Origin: Mesotaenium endlicherianum
Taxonomy: Eukaryota > Streptophyta > Zygnematophyceae > Zygnematales > Mesotaeniaceae
Direction: 5' to 3'
Assembly: GCA_009602735.1 (NCBI GenBank)
Contig: WELA01006130.1
Location: 336,228-400,227, forward strand
Length of the DNA stretch: 64,000 nt
A program made the translations under genes and the position numbers. This document shows positions 32,240 to 42,880 of this stretch, piece after piece; within the stretch, counting starts at the first letter, position 1; each line of letters starts with the position of its first letter. The notes under the pieces are model-generated. The model was not told the DNA's origin. It was given only the letters and a program-made list of their open reading frames with translations, and did no database searches.

Positions 32240-34399
32240 TTGGGATTTGCCGATTGGTACAGAAAATTCATCCAAGGCTTCTCGCACATAGCAGCCCCCC
32301 TGACAGATTTACTCATGAAGGACAGGCTATATACATGGACCGAGAAAGAGGAAGAGGCATTTCAAGAGTTAAAGCAAAGATTGACCACATCCCCGGTGCT
32401 CACACTCCCAAGTCCAAACCCAAATTGGCCCTTCCACGTCATCACCGATGCATCTTCCTATGCAATAGGAGCAATCCTGCTTCAAGACCAAGGCAAGGGA
32501 CTGCAGCCCATCGCCTACGAGTCAAGGAAGCTAAATCCAGCCGAGCAAAATTATACAACCACGGAGCGAAAGCCATTGGCGGTTGTACATGCCTTGAAGG
32601 TTTGGCGCTGCTACGTTGAAGGACGCAAGGTACTGGTCACCACAGACCACGAGGCGTTAAAGCACCTCCAGACGCAGCCGTATCTCTCAAGGAGACAAGC
32701 AAGATGGAGCGGATACTTGCAACAATACAACATCACGATTCAGTACCAGCCCGGCAAGACAAACCCGGCTGACCCCCTCTCAAGACTGCAATTAAATGCA
32801 GTGATGGTATCCCTGAAGACAGATCTGGAAGCTCGATTTTCAGCCGCCTATGAAAGAGACCCTTACTACAAGAACGGAGAAGCAGCCTTGGACCCATGCA
32901 AGAAGCAAGAAGGCAATTATTGGGTGAGGCAAGATACGGGCCAGAGATGTGTTCCTAATGACTTAGACCTCCGGCTCTTGCTTCTACGAGAAGCACACGA
33001 CAACCCTCTTGGAGGACACTTTGGAATCCTAAGGACCACGGGCGTTCTAGCTAGGACTTATTGTTGGCCAGGCATGTCTAAGCAAGTCAAGGAGTACTGC
33101 AGGAGCTGTGACACATGCCAAAGAATCAAGCCATCATCGCAAAAGGCGGGAGGACTCCTCCAACCACTACCAATCCCCGAAAGACAATGGACGGACATCT
33201 CAATGGACCTTATCGTGGACTTGCCCGTGACACCTCGAGGCCATAATGCAATACTCACGGCGGTGGACAGACTTACCAAGATGGCTCATTTTATTCCCAC
33301 GACGACTAAGGCTACAGCACCACAACTTGCAAGACTCATCTTTGACAACATCTTCCGACTCCATGGACTACCATCAAGAATTGTGTCAGATAGAGATCCA
33401 AGATTCACAAGCCATTTCTGGAAAAATCTCTTCAAGAACTTGGGTACATCGCTGGATATGTCTACTGCCTACCACCCACAATCAGATGGGCAAACCGAGC
33501 GTATGAATCGTACCCTAAAGACCTCTCTAAAGGCCTACGTGTCTACCCTCGAGCAAGACTGGGACATGTACTTGACCCCCCTCGAGTTTGCCTACAACAA
33601 CACTACGCAGGCCTCTACCCAAGAGTCCCCATTCTTCCTCAACTATGGCTTCCATCCGACCACGCCACTGAGCTTCACGGCTGGCCATGATGAAGTACCT
33701 GCAGCCACAGATTTTATGGAGACATTAGAAGCAGCCCTTACAGCAGCGAAGAAAGCTCTACAACACGCGCAAGATGCTCAAGCAAGAGTGGCGAACAGAT
33801 CCAGAAGAGAAATTACGTACAGAGTGGGTGACAACGTGTTACTATCATCCAAGAACATTTCCCTGAACAACAGGCCTGCCGGCAGCAAGTTCTCTCCCAA
33901 GTATTTGGGACCCTTCAAGATTATCCAGCAAGTCAACCCCGTTGCTTTCAAGCTAGAACTTCCCCAGACTATGCACATCGACCCCGTATTCCACGCTTCC
34001 CTCTTCAAGCCATATGTGCAACCCGACAACAAGTTCCCAGGACGTGTGACAACCCCACCAGCCCCAACAATAGTGGATGATCATTTGGAGTACGAAGTGG
34101 AAGACATAGTGGCTATGAGAAATTTCAGGAGACAGCAGCAATACTTGATCAAGTGGAAAGGATATCCAGATTCGGAGAATAGTTGGGTGGCGGCGCACTA
34201 CCTTGACAAAGTTCAGAGAAAGTTGAAGCGCTTCCATGCCGCCAACCCCCATCTTGGACCAGCCCCAAGTCTCTCTACTAAAAGCCCAAAGACTTCAAGG
34301 AGGCAGCCTGCCACCATCAAGAAGCAGCAGAAGACCCCTTGGAGGCAGCCTGCANGTCCTTGGAGGCAGCCTGCGAGAACAAGAAAGAGGAAAAATTGA
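32240..34399 (+). pseudogene. pol: Pol fragment (RNase H, integrase, chromodomain), family P copy 2
   Basis: A 719-codon open frame equivalent to about residues 511-1221 of copy 1 Pol. It contains the RNase [16 protein letters not shown] region, the integrase HHCC finger, the D,D-35-E triad ([22 protein letters not shown]) and the chromodomain. Only a handful of amino-acid changes separate it from copy 1, such as RKPLAV for REALAI in RNase H, which replaces the catalytic-site Glu-containing segment. Near the C-terminus an N at 34355 sits between two copies of a PWRQPA-encoding unit; copy 1 has one unit. There is no start-proximal RT, so the fragment is not functional alone. Confidence 0.9.
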
Positions 34400-35124
34400 C
34401 ATTAGACACTCTTCGCTTCTCGCAGTTTTTGGACAGAAAACTAAAACTGCTACTGGTGATAGTTCTCTGCATAATAAATTCTGAAAATTCACCTGGCTGT
34501 AGTCCATGAGTAGCCGGTCATTTAGAGTCCAAGTTTGCTCAATTTGGAGTACTGGTGAGAGAGATATGATGCTCTAAGTAGAAGGGGGTCAGGCTGCTGG
34601 CATTGTTAGGGCAGAATATGCCTTCTGACATCATGCCCTCCCCTGAACTTGGAATGCTCTGAAACTCAAGACTCTGGTAGAACATCTTACAGCGCCCAGT
34701 TTAAGACTTAGTTTGGAGCATTTGGAGAAGCATAGAAGGACTTATGATTTTCAGAAGTTTCTGCACAGATTTGGAGGAGTGCCTACTCTCTCAGCTCTCA
34801 ACGACACTCCAAAAATTTGAATGCTCTCAAATTTGGTGACCCGGTAGAGCTCTCCGACGCGGTCTACTGGCACTCAAATTTTTAGATTTGGAGCAGTTCT
34901 GTGGCCGCTATGAATTTTTGAATTTGTGGCAGATTCTGGGCCAACTTGTACAATTTTCTTTATCATTAAGGAGTAGGCTAGCCAATAAGGTCACACCACC
35001 TACGAGCTTGCCTAGTCTACCTTACATGTGTCGCACCTGACTTGGCGCCTTTGACTAGTCCTCTTCACATGTGTAAGACCTGGCTTGACGCGCCGAGACG
35101 TCGCTTTTTCTATCGGAGGGGTGA
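34400..35124 (+). other. 3' untranslated region and PPT of family P copy 2
   Basis: Homologous to 6624-7399. It carries two rather than three of the short ACATGTGT-containing repeats, and the polypurine tract GGAGGGGTGA immediately precedes the LTR at 35125. Confidence 0.8.
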
Positions 35125-35625
35125 TGTAGTGATTTGAGTTATTATATATTAGTTTGCATATATTTTAATGTTTTCAAATATATTTGGAGTAGTATTGTGT
35201 GGAGTCAAGTGTGAATAGGTACTCTAGTAACTTGGTTCATGTCCTTTGAACCTTCCAAGGCATTTTCGAAGTTAGAGGAAAGACCTAGAAGAACTCCATG
35301 TGGCAAAAGTCAGATGTGCCATTTTTAGGTCAAAAGGACATGTGTACATTATTCTAGAAAGAGGTGGCAAGTTTTGGGATGTGTTGGGTGCCAACACATC
35401 AACATACACCTTCCTAGAAATTACTTATGTAGCAAGTATATAAACAAGAGCTAGAACATAGAAAGACATTCCAGAATCACTCTTGTACTTGCCAAAATCC
35501 AGAAATATATTAACTTTCAAGAAGCCATCTCTCTTTCAAGAAGCTACCACTTGTGTTCAAAGATCCTTGTCTTGAATAGATAAAATATTCTATTTCACTA
35601 AGTACTTTATCTATCTGTTTCACTA
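35125..35625 (+). repeat. 3' LTR of family P copy 2
   Basis: 501 bp, TGTAGTGATTTGAG to CACTA, very close to 7400-7902 with a few substitutions and one small change near 35585-35600. The terminal CA is missing at the junction with minus-strand family Q sequence. Confidence 0.9.
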
Positions 35626-35639
35626 GAGGAAGAGCACTG

Positions 35640-36300
35640 GTGGGTGCCAAGTTAGGCTGCCCATCACTGGCTCCTCTCACTTTAACTGTACCTCTGCTCC
35701 AACACACTTCAGCTTGATGTCTATTAAGGCAGGACCTGCCTAGCACAAGATCATAAAAGCCAGTGTTGAGTACCTCAAATGTAAGCGTTTCAGTTAGAAC
35801 TGCAATGCCAGAACCTAACTAGACCTCAATAAGCTTGGTTATAACTCCTCCCGGGATACTTGAGGCATCTCCAATGAATATCTTTCTATTTCCTTGGGTG
35901 ACAGTAGGCAGCCTTAGCCGCTCAACTAAGTCCTTATGGATGTAAGTATATGACGCCCCTCCGTCAACAAATGCCCTCACCTTCCTACCTGCAATCATGC
36001 AATGCAGTAGGATAGGGGGGACTGTCTTTTCTTGACTTTCGCATTGTTCTTTTGACGTAGCAAAGAAATGTTGGACATCAGGTGGAACAAGAGCATCCAG
36101 AGTGTGCACTCTCTGGATGTCTATATTGCTGATGGTCTCCTCTATCTGGTTGTCAGGCGTGCATAGTGAATCCGGTTCAACAGGACGCATAATACCTGCT
36201 ACAAGGGCAGCTAGTGACAACTCACTATCTCTAGCATCCTCACAGTCAGTCGACTGGATTACTGACTGTTGCTGTCTTTTAAAGGCTAGTCTTTTCTCTC
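35640..36300 (-). pseudogene. pol: Protease region of pol, minus-strand family Q element
   Basis: Frame 36220-35819 includes a tri-peptide-rich linker ([15 protein letters not shown]) and the protease active site FVDGGASYTYIHKDL. It ends at a stop replacing the residue after IEV. Further protease sequence ([19 protein letters not shown]) is readable to about 35650 in another frame. The copy is broken here and truncated beyond. Confidence 0.82.
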
Positions 36301-37737
36301 AACCTTCGGAAGGTGCTTGACTACACACTGTTCTCTGAAGTGGCCCAACTGCTGACAACGGTAGCAAATGGATTTTGATGATGCTGGTCTCGGCTTAGTC
36401 CTACCACCACCTCTTCCATAGCCGCCTCGAGAGAAACCACCTCTACTTCTTGACTGTATAGCATTATACTCATACTCATATCCATCACTCTGATCATCCT
36501 CAACCTGGTCTTCTTCAAATGCATTGTAGGAACCGTGGGGCTTTTTGAGAATCTTAGACACCAAAGCATTACTCTGGCGCTTGTGATTGAATTGGTGCTG
36601 ATCCCAAGCATCAGCATCCTGGATCAAGTCAGCCAGTTTCTCATACTTCTTCTCAGCAAAATGACCAGAGACCTCGAATTTCAAGCCATACCTGATGTAT
36701 GCTATCCTATTTCGTTCTGGCAAGTCTGGCTGTTTCATCATGTTCTCCTGGAAATTTTGTGCAAACTCAGCAACTGAAGTGGTCTGCTTCAGTGTCAGGA
36801 AGATCATTGCATAGATAGCTTTCTCCTGCTGGTTGATGACATCAAACTTCTCATGCAACTTCTCGACAAACTCTCCCCACGTAGGGTCACCGAGTTGCCG
36901 AGCCTTACGCTCTCCTTTCCAGTATAGCCACCAGTCGGCGGCACTGCCTTTCAGTAGCGCACCGGTGTGCCTGACCTTCTCGTAATCTTGCAGTTCTAGG
37001 TAGTTCTCCAGCCACTGCTCAACATCCGCGAGAAACTTGATCAAGTAATATTTTTTGTTTCCCTCAGGATCATAGTCCTGTAAAGGTTTTGGCTTGGGCT
37101 TTCTAGGCCCTCTGCCACCACCACCAGTGGTTTGAGAACCCAGTTGGTCTCTGTCCCGCAGTAGGGACTTCATGATTCTTTTGTCCTCCTGTTGGGAGTG
37201 ATACATGCTCGCCATTTGCGACTTCATTTGAACAAACAATGCTCCCAAGTCTACTCTCTGGGGTGGGAGTCTCGCAAATACAGCAGCAGCAGTGGCATCT
37301 ACTCGCTGAGTAGTGTCCTCATCAGTCCCTCTCGCTCCTGCAGCAGCAATTCCTTCCACATTCAGCCGGTCTCGTATTTGACCTAGGGGTACATTGAGTT
37401 GTACACCAGGAGGTGGGTTCAGAACATTGGCCCTTGATGCCATAAGTACTTCAACAGTGCGCTCGTCAGCTGGCTGTCCTTCCCTCCTTTTTGTATCTTC
37501 AGCGGCCTTTGCTAATTGTTCAGCTTCTAATAAGGCTCTCTCCTCCTCAGCTTGCTGTGCAGTGACTGCGGCAATAGCAGCTGCCTCATCTGCAGCCTCT
37601 CTAGCTGCAGTATCTGCTACTGCTTCGGAATAGGTACGGGTTCCCGCTACATGGCTTTTCGCTTGGTTTTTGACATTCTCATTATCCTGGTTCTCCACGT
37701 CTCGGGAGTTGCTAGTTTGAGACCTTGTTCTTACCAT
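36286..37737 (-). CDS. gag: Intact Gag of a family Q retrotransposon
   Basis: A 483-residue Gag without internal stops, beginning MVRTRSQTSNSRDVENQ about 22 bases after the primer-binding site. Residues 1-110 are Ala/Glu/Gln-rich and likely helical, with a coiled-coil pattern (EAADEAAAIAAVTAQQAEEE). A capsid-like retrotransposon-gag region lies at about 230-390 (WLENYLELQDYEKVRHTG; ADWWLYWKGERKARQ; LKQTTSVAEFAQNF). A Gly/Arg-rich patch (SRGGFSRGGYGRGGG) precedes one CCHC knuckle, CYRCQQLGHFREQC, at residues 458-471. Gag packages the genomic RNA in cytoplasmic particles. The two plus-strand relatives at 11773 and 14218 have the same layout but are broken. The rest of this element is truncated, so any product could act only in trans. 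Confidence 0.9.
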   Translation of the reverse strand: MVRTRSQTSNSRDVENQDNENVKNQAKSHVAGTRTYSEAVADTAAREAADEAAAIAAVTAQQAEEERALLEAEQLAKAAEDTKRREGQPADERTVEVLMASRANVLNPPPGVQLNVPLGQIRDRLNVEGIAAAGARGTDEDTTQRVDATAAAVFARLPPQRVDLGALFVQMKSQMASMYHSQQEDKRIMKSLLRDRDQLGSQTTGGGGRGPRKPKPKPLQDYDPEGNKKYYLIKFLADVEQWLENYLELQDYEKVRHTGALLKGSAADWWLYWKGERKARQLGDPTWGEFVEKLHEKFDVINQQEKAIYAMIFLTLKQTTSVAEFAQNFQENMMKQPDLPERNRIAYIRYGLKFEVSGHFAEKKYEKLADLIQDADAWDQHQFNHKRQSNALVSKILKKPHGSYNAFEEDQVEDDQSDGYEYEYNAIQSRSRGGFSRGGYGRGGGRTKPRPASSKSICYRCQQLGHFREQCVVKHLPKVERKD

Positions 37738-37758
37738 ACAAAGAAGATTGTGATAACC

Positions 37759-37770
37759 GCTCCGATACCA
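37759..37770 (-). other. Primer-binding site of the minus-strand family Q element
   Basis: The minus-strand reading TGGTATCGGAGC lies one base inside the LTR edge, identical to the site of the nested family Q element. Confidence 0.85.
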
Positions 37771-37771
37771 C

Positions 37772-38473
37772 TGAAATGAATCGACTTACCAAATAGGCGA
37801 TTAACAATTAATAAAGATCTTGATGTCAGCGACTAATCTTTATGGTATTTTTTGTTAATTGATTTAACAGCAAAGGACAACAGACTAGCAGTGAAGGATA
37901 CTCGTAAGTCAAATGCAAGTAAACTAGCATCAATAATGCAATCAGTAAACTCATACATAAGCAAGGTTGGAAGACAGTGCGTATCAATGGCTTTTTGCCT
38001 TGGATTCAGATCTCTCTCAGTAAGCTGTACAAGAGAGTTGGCCTCGTTTTCGAATGCCGAGCTCGAGAGCAATGCCTAGCATATGTACAGGGAATGAGTT
38101 TACTGTTCAACGGCCAGTGCGATGGCACCGCCTACCCGGGAGTTAACCACGTTGGTAGGACCTCGGTTAACCAAATCCACCGCCATCTCCCATCATCCCG
38201 AATCGCCATCTATCATAGGGATGTCATCTGGCCATTCATCTAGCATACCACACTTAGATGCATATCGAGGCAGTTCGCTGCTACCGAGTACGGAAGTCAG
38301 CTGGCTGTCAAAGAATGTGTCAGCAAGCTGACTTGAGTTGGCTTCAGCCTGCTGCTTTCGGCTGAGTGCTAACATTAATACTCATGCAAAGTCCAACAGA
38401 CTCAATACTACGTAAAGTTTAGTAGGTTGAACTTAAATAACTATTATATCTACTAATATACTGATTCATTATA
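37772..38473 (-). repeat. 5' LTR of the minus-strand family Q element
   Basis: About 702 bp, an inverted relative of the LTRs at 13463 and 21520. The inner edge is TGAAATGAATCG on the plus strand. The outer edge ends CTGATTCATTATA, with TA where CA is expected, indicating a mutated LTR terminus. Confidence 0.88.
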
Positions 38474-38629
38474 CTCAAGTTGTTTAGGTCGGATGGTCGT
38501 TATCAGCCTCAGCCACCCGAGTTGGAACTCGACCAAGATGATGTTGCCTGGGATGTAGAAGAGATTCTTGGACGCCGCTACACCCGTCATAAGCCTCCCA
38601 GAGTGGAGCTTTTGATCATATCTTTCTAA
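38474..38629 (+). pseudogene. pol: Chromodomain remnant at the end of family R pol
   Basis: A short frame ending in TAA at 38627-38629 reads DDVAWDVEEILGRRYTR and then VELLI, the start of a chromodomain (the W-x-VEEILGRR signature) as found at the integrase C-terminus of Ty3 elements. The aromatic-cage WKGY part is missing, the frame ending in IISF. It is followed within 11 bases by a polypurine tract and the LTR. The upstream part of pol is replaced by the minus-strand family Q element. Confidence 0.7.
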
Positions 38630-38640
38630 GAGGGGAGGAG
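38630..38640 (+). other. Polypurine tract of family R
   Basis: GAGGGGAGGAG directly before the LTR start TGCAACGATT. It sets the plus orientation of this family R 3' end. Confidence 0.7.
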
Positions 38641-39502
38641 TGCAACGATTTGGGCTTTTTAGACTGATTCAGATTATTTTCTTTAGATTATTCTCTTTAA
38701 ATTGTTATACTTTTTATTTGTAAATGATTGTGAGCACACACGCGTGTCCACTAATTCCGATCGAATGGCGTACGACCAAAAAGTGAAATGCAATTAATCA
38801 TAAAAGCTACTTCGATTACTATGCAAAAGTATAACCTGTTCAATCATAAATGAACTTGATTGATTATAAAAAAAATAAGTTAATTAATCAACAATTACTC
38901 ATATATATCTGACTTTTATTGTTTTGTACAATGACTATTATGGTTATGATTTAACGACATTCGTTATCCTGAAAGAAAACCAAGCAAGGGCAGCGCAAGT
39001 GTGCCGCCTGCCGAAATCAAACCCGCGACCTTAGGGCCTGGTTGGCGCGATTTCGCGATAGTCGCAAATCAAACGAAAATGACTTGCAAAGTCATCTTTG
39101 CTTTCGTGGGGTTCAACCCCCGTTCTCCAATTGATTCGTTCACACCTGACCAATGGGCCAAACGTTTATTTCATAACCAATGGTTCATGTCAGATGATTA
39201 TGTATGCGATTGCGCAAACAGTCGCGACTCTTGGAAAGTCGCGAGATCGCGAAAACGTTCGATTGGTGTGAAGCGGTTTTTCGAAAACCGTCGCGAAATC
39301 TCCAAACGGCCAAACGGCTCGTTTCGAGTATTCGGCCAAACGAGTAAAGCCCGTTTGCCCGTTTTTGTTGAACATGAACCAGTGCCCTAGCAGGTGACTT
39401 GGATCACTCCAGTGCCTCATGTTGTGCAACTATATATACTTGCAAGAGTCATTGTGAGTGCAACTCTCGCGGCACGCATTCTCTACCTAGGAGAACGATT
39501 AG
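38641..39502 (+). repeat. 3' LTR of family R, 3'-truncated
   Basis: Inverted relative of 30258-31248 and 8644-9672, beginning TGCAACGATTTGGG. About 150-180 bp at its distal end are missing relative to the other copies, the boundary falling where the TRIM-like element starts. It contains the antisense tRNA-like motifs at about 39013-39030 and 39107-39120 in degraded form, and a TATATATA stretch near 39432. Confidence 0.78.
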
Positions 39503-39640
39503 TGTAACAATCCGCCGCGTGGCCGGATGCGGTGCGTGCGACACGTCGCACGGAGCGATAGAAGTGTCGGTTTGAATTGTATAAGTACATTTGGCGCATG
39601 ATCAAAGTACCTCGAGTTACCTTTTGTTCGTTTTGCTACA
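39503..39640 (+). repeat. Left terminal repeat of the TRIM-like element
   Basis: 138 bp, TGTAACAATCC to TTGCTACA, followed at once by the primer-binding-site-like sequence. Confidence 0.75.
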
Positions 39641-39838
39641 TTGGCATCGGAGCGCGAACGTACGCAACTGTGTCCAAAGAGACAAGGGTCCAAATCCCGC
39701 GGAATGCGAAACTCGTCGAAGGTACGACCGTACGGCAATCATTGGATTGTGCGAGAAAGGACAATATCCCGAAACAATGTCCCTCACGGGTGCCAGAGCA
39801 TGAGTGCACGGGACGTGCACACTTGTAGGTGGGAGGAG

Positions 39839-39977
39839 TGTAACGATCCGCCACGTGGCCGAATGCGGCACGTGCGACACGTCGCGTGGAGCAATAAAAG
39901 TGTCGGTTTCAATTCTATAAGTACAATTGGCGCGCAATCAAAGAACCTCGACTTACGTTTTCGTTCGTATCGCTACA
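39839..39977 (+). repeat. Right terminal repeat of the TRIM-like element
   Basis: 139 bp, TGTAACGATCC to ATCGCTACA, preceded by the purine-rich GGTGGGAGGAG. Confidence 0.75.
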
Positions 39978-42520
39978 ACAAGTCAATTTGAAGCCTTATA
40001 TTTTGGATCCCTCCACGTAGGTGACTTCGTTAAGATAATAAATTTACGTAGTAGTGACGCATACAATCTCCTACTTTATGATAATCGCAAACATCTTGAG
40101 ACATGCCCACCATCGCAGTCCAAATCGAGCTTTAATTTCTAATCAATAACTTGCGTATGCGTGAGAATTGTGCTCAGCTCGATAGACCTAACGAATCAAA
40201 GTCGAGGGAAACCCATATTGACATCCCAGAAGTCCCAATGTAAGTGGTGAATATTATCAAAACGATGTGTGGGGACAACTGCGTACAAGCAAAATCAAAG
40301 ACATACGTTATTATGGTTTAGGATTTAGGGGTAAACATGGAAGGGGTAGGAATGTCTCAGTGAAAGCGTACACGAGGACCATATTGGTTGCAATGAGACT
40401 TTAGAGTGTAACGGCACGTCATATCAGTTTAATTTTTTTGCAAATTTTTGAGCATTCAGAATAATAGCAAAGCACTCACAAATGAAGAAATATAAGAGGT
40501 CTTGTTTTAATGAGCCGCAAAATTTACATGAGGAAAAGTCCTTAAATAGCAAAAGAGACATGCCTACTTATAACGTTTTGCTACAACTTCTTGACCTCTT
40601 GATCGAGGACGGCTGTCGCGATTGCTATCCACTTGACGGTGCCGCACGCGCAGCGCAAGTCACGGCCGCCCAGGTACGGGAGGTCAGCATTGACTCGCCA
40701 ACCAAAGGACCGAGTTATCTCAGTCAGCGGTCATGTCAAAGTCGTTATCACTGTCAAAGTGGTCACGACACGTCAAACCCACACCCAAGAATGGATGGGG
40801 ATTTGGACAAAGTAGTCAGCCGAAAGACTAGGGGTATGGAACCAGCAAGTGCCAGGAAAGATGCTGATCAATTGGCGATCTAAGCCAAGTACAGCAGGGA
40901 TGTTGCAGAGGCGTTGTGTGCCACCTCGGCCAAGATCCTCACGTGACTAGTCACGACTTGAGCGTTCATTCTGAACGCTGCCAGCCAGCCACATAGGCGT
41001 GAGTGCCAGCTGAAAGGCTAAGCGGTCACGCGCGACAATCCCAGGGCATGCATGCATGCTGAATGACAACTTCTAAGCTGTGTGAGAGCTGTTGGGTAAG
41101 GACGGCATGCAAGCTAAGCGCTGTGACTAAGCACTGGCATTCTCGAGAGAGGATAATGTGTGGCGCCTGCGAAAGGCACGAGTCCTGCTTGAAGCTGCCT
41201 CATTCTTGCTCGCATTGTTGTCAAAGGAAGTTGAAGAAGCAGAAGGAGCACGAAGAAGAAGGACTTCCCAAGGCCATAGAAGAGCCGGGGCGCCACGCTT
41301 CTGCCGACGCTGGAAGATTTTTTCCTAAGTGTATCATAGAAAGGTTAGACCTCAGGAGTTCCAAAGAGAGGATCTCGCTGGTAGAAAGTAGAGAGCTGCA
41401 GAATAGAATCTGTTAGGAGATTGGCACAGATTTGGGTCACACACCACAAGCGTGCGAGGGACATTTAAAATGGTGAGTGCTGTGTTTGTTTCCAAGTTCT
41501 CAGAAGTCTCAATTGTCGAATTGCTGATAGCAAGAGTAGCCTTAACAAGTAAAAGTTCTCAGTGAAGAATTGAGTGAGCCCAGCCGAGCAGTGTAGAGTT
41601 GTTGAGGCGCGGTGTTGAGTGAAGAGCTCAGACCAGGCCAGCATAGATGTGCGGTTTCAGAGTTCTGTAAGCTGTGATTTGTGGAAGTTAAGCGAAAGCC
41701 TTGAAGGGCGATTTTCTCTGAATCTGGCATTGCCTGTTAAGCTGCTTAGACGTAATTTTTGCGAACCACAAAACTTGTTCATTATGTAAACCCTCAACTT
41801 GGGCGAAAGCCTGTGTGGAAGTAAGACACTTCTGTCCTTGTAAGGGAAACTGAAGATAAGCTATCTTTTCAAAAATTTCTGCCAAGTGTTGAATAAGGAA
41901 CTGGTTGAACATGGGAAGCACTGAGTGGGATGCCTCACCGTTGGATGCAAGTGCAGGAAGACCAGGAATGAGTCAAACCCCAATCAGTCTGTCACCGACA
42001 CACGTGTAAGGGACGATCAACCCGGTCGATTCCCCACATGCAGCGACGCACCGACACGTCAACCAGGTCGAAGGTACACGTGCTGAGAAGCCACGCACGT
42101 GCCAGGGGTCCGACGCTGTTAGGCACAACACGGCTGAGCAACAAAAAGTCTAAGTTGCGGTCAAACTGTAGCCTTTTAAAACTTTGAGAATCTGCGACAT
42201 TAGTCTAAATTGCCGTGTCGAGTCCATTTGACGTCCACATACATTGTATCGGATTTTGTAAATAGGCGTGTCAAGTTGAATTCAAATTTCTAGGTGATTT
42301 GACTTGGTCGGCCCATCGCATCAACCAAACTTATGTTTGTACTTAATTAAACGACTGAGATCGTTCGTTGCAGTTTGTTAATCCGACGGTTGCGCTCTTT
42401 GGAGGTTAATGATGGTCCTGAAACGCTCAAAATTAGATTAGAGCTTAGGGATTCATAGCTTCCTCGTTACTTGGTCAAAATTTGAAAAACTTTAAGGAGG
42501 CGAATGTCATGATGAAGAAT
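39978..42520. repeat. Non-coding DNA with the second S-type repeat
   Basis: No recognisable coding region. Blocks at about 40470-40580 and 42190-42520 match 31607-31695 and 31795-32200. The roughly 1.6 kb between them here has no counterpart in the other copy, so one copy has an insertion or the other a deletion. Open frames such as 40482-40883 and 41063-41416 show no known motif. Confidence 0.45.
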
Positions 42521-42880
42521 GTCTACTTGCTTCACGCCGACATGAATCGTGAGCATTCGTCAACTTCGGTCGGCGCTGCCCAATTTGCATACGGTCCAAT
42601 TCTTACAGTTTCTTCACAGTTCTCGCGGTTTTCGCTAACAGTAGGTGACGGGTGGCAGTAATTTATACCCTCAAAAAGTGACATACGGGTGCCCAGCGGT
42701 TTAGTCGCGTGTGAAGACGTCATTTTCCAGGTAGGGCCGAGGTGTGGGGGGGCTCAGAAGTGCTCAGAAAGGCACCTCCTTGCTCGGGCTCTCTCAGACA
42801 GGCTCGGTTTCTGAAAGACTTGGTCGAACCGAGGGAGTTACCTTTTTACATGCAGAACTAATTTGAGAAATTGGACAATA
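42521..42880. other. Non-coding, possible promoter region of the next gene
   Basis: Mixed-composition sequence between the S-type repeat and the predicted ATG at 42881. No repeat termini or clear TATA motif are recognised. Confidence 0.4.

Larger units (their letters stand above)
32214..35625 (+). mobile_element. 5'-truncated family P chromovirus, copy 2
   Basis: Starts abruptly inside the RT/RNase H linker (matching about 4460 of copy 1) and runs through RNase H, integrase, chromodomain and 3' untranslated region into a 3' LTR. It lacks the 5' LTR, gag, protease and most of RT. The 3' LTR has lost its final two bases at 35625, where family Q protease sequence begins on the other strand. No target duplication can be recognised. 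The body is nearly identical to copy 1, so truncation was recent or the left flank is an assembly join. Confidence 0.9.
35626..38473 (-). mobile_element. Family Q element, minus strand, truncated in protease
   Basis: On the minus strand: 5' LTR (38473-37772), primer-binding site (37770-37759), intact gag (37737-36286) and the beginning of pol up to the protease region, which is cut at 35626 by the family P LTR. RT onward, ORF3 and the 3' LTR are absent. It is inserted in, or joined to, a family R chromodomain sequence at 38474. It holds the best-preserved family Q Gag in the window. Confidence 0.88.
39503..39977 (+). mobile_element. TRIM-like miniature LTR retrotransposon
   Basis: Two direct repeats of 138-139 bp (39503-39640 and 39839-39977) with TGTAAC...GCTACA ends and roughly 80-85% identity by eye flank a 198-bp interior. 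A primer-binding-site-like TGGCATCGGAGC (39642-39653) follows the first repeat, and a purine tract, GTGGGAGGAG type, precedes the second. There is no coding capacity. These are the defining features of terminal-repeat retrotransposons in miniature, which depend on autonomous elements. No target duplication is evident (ATTAG left, ACAAG right). Confidence 0.75.

Noticed and set aside
40482-41416. Open frames of 117-133 codons in the S-type repeat region
   Set aside because: No domain, no splice support, and the surrounding sequence is repeat-derived.
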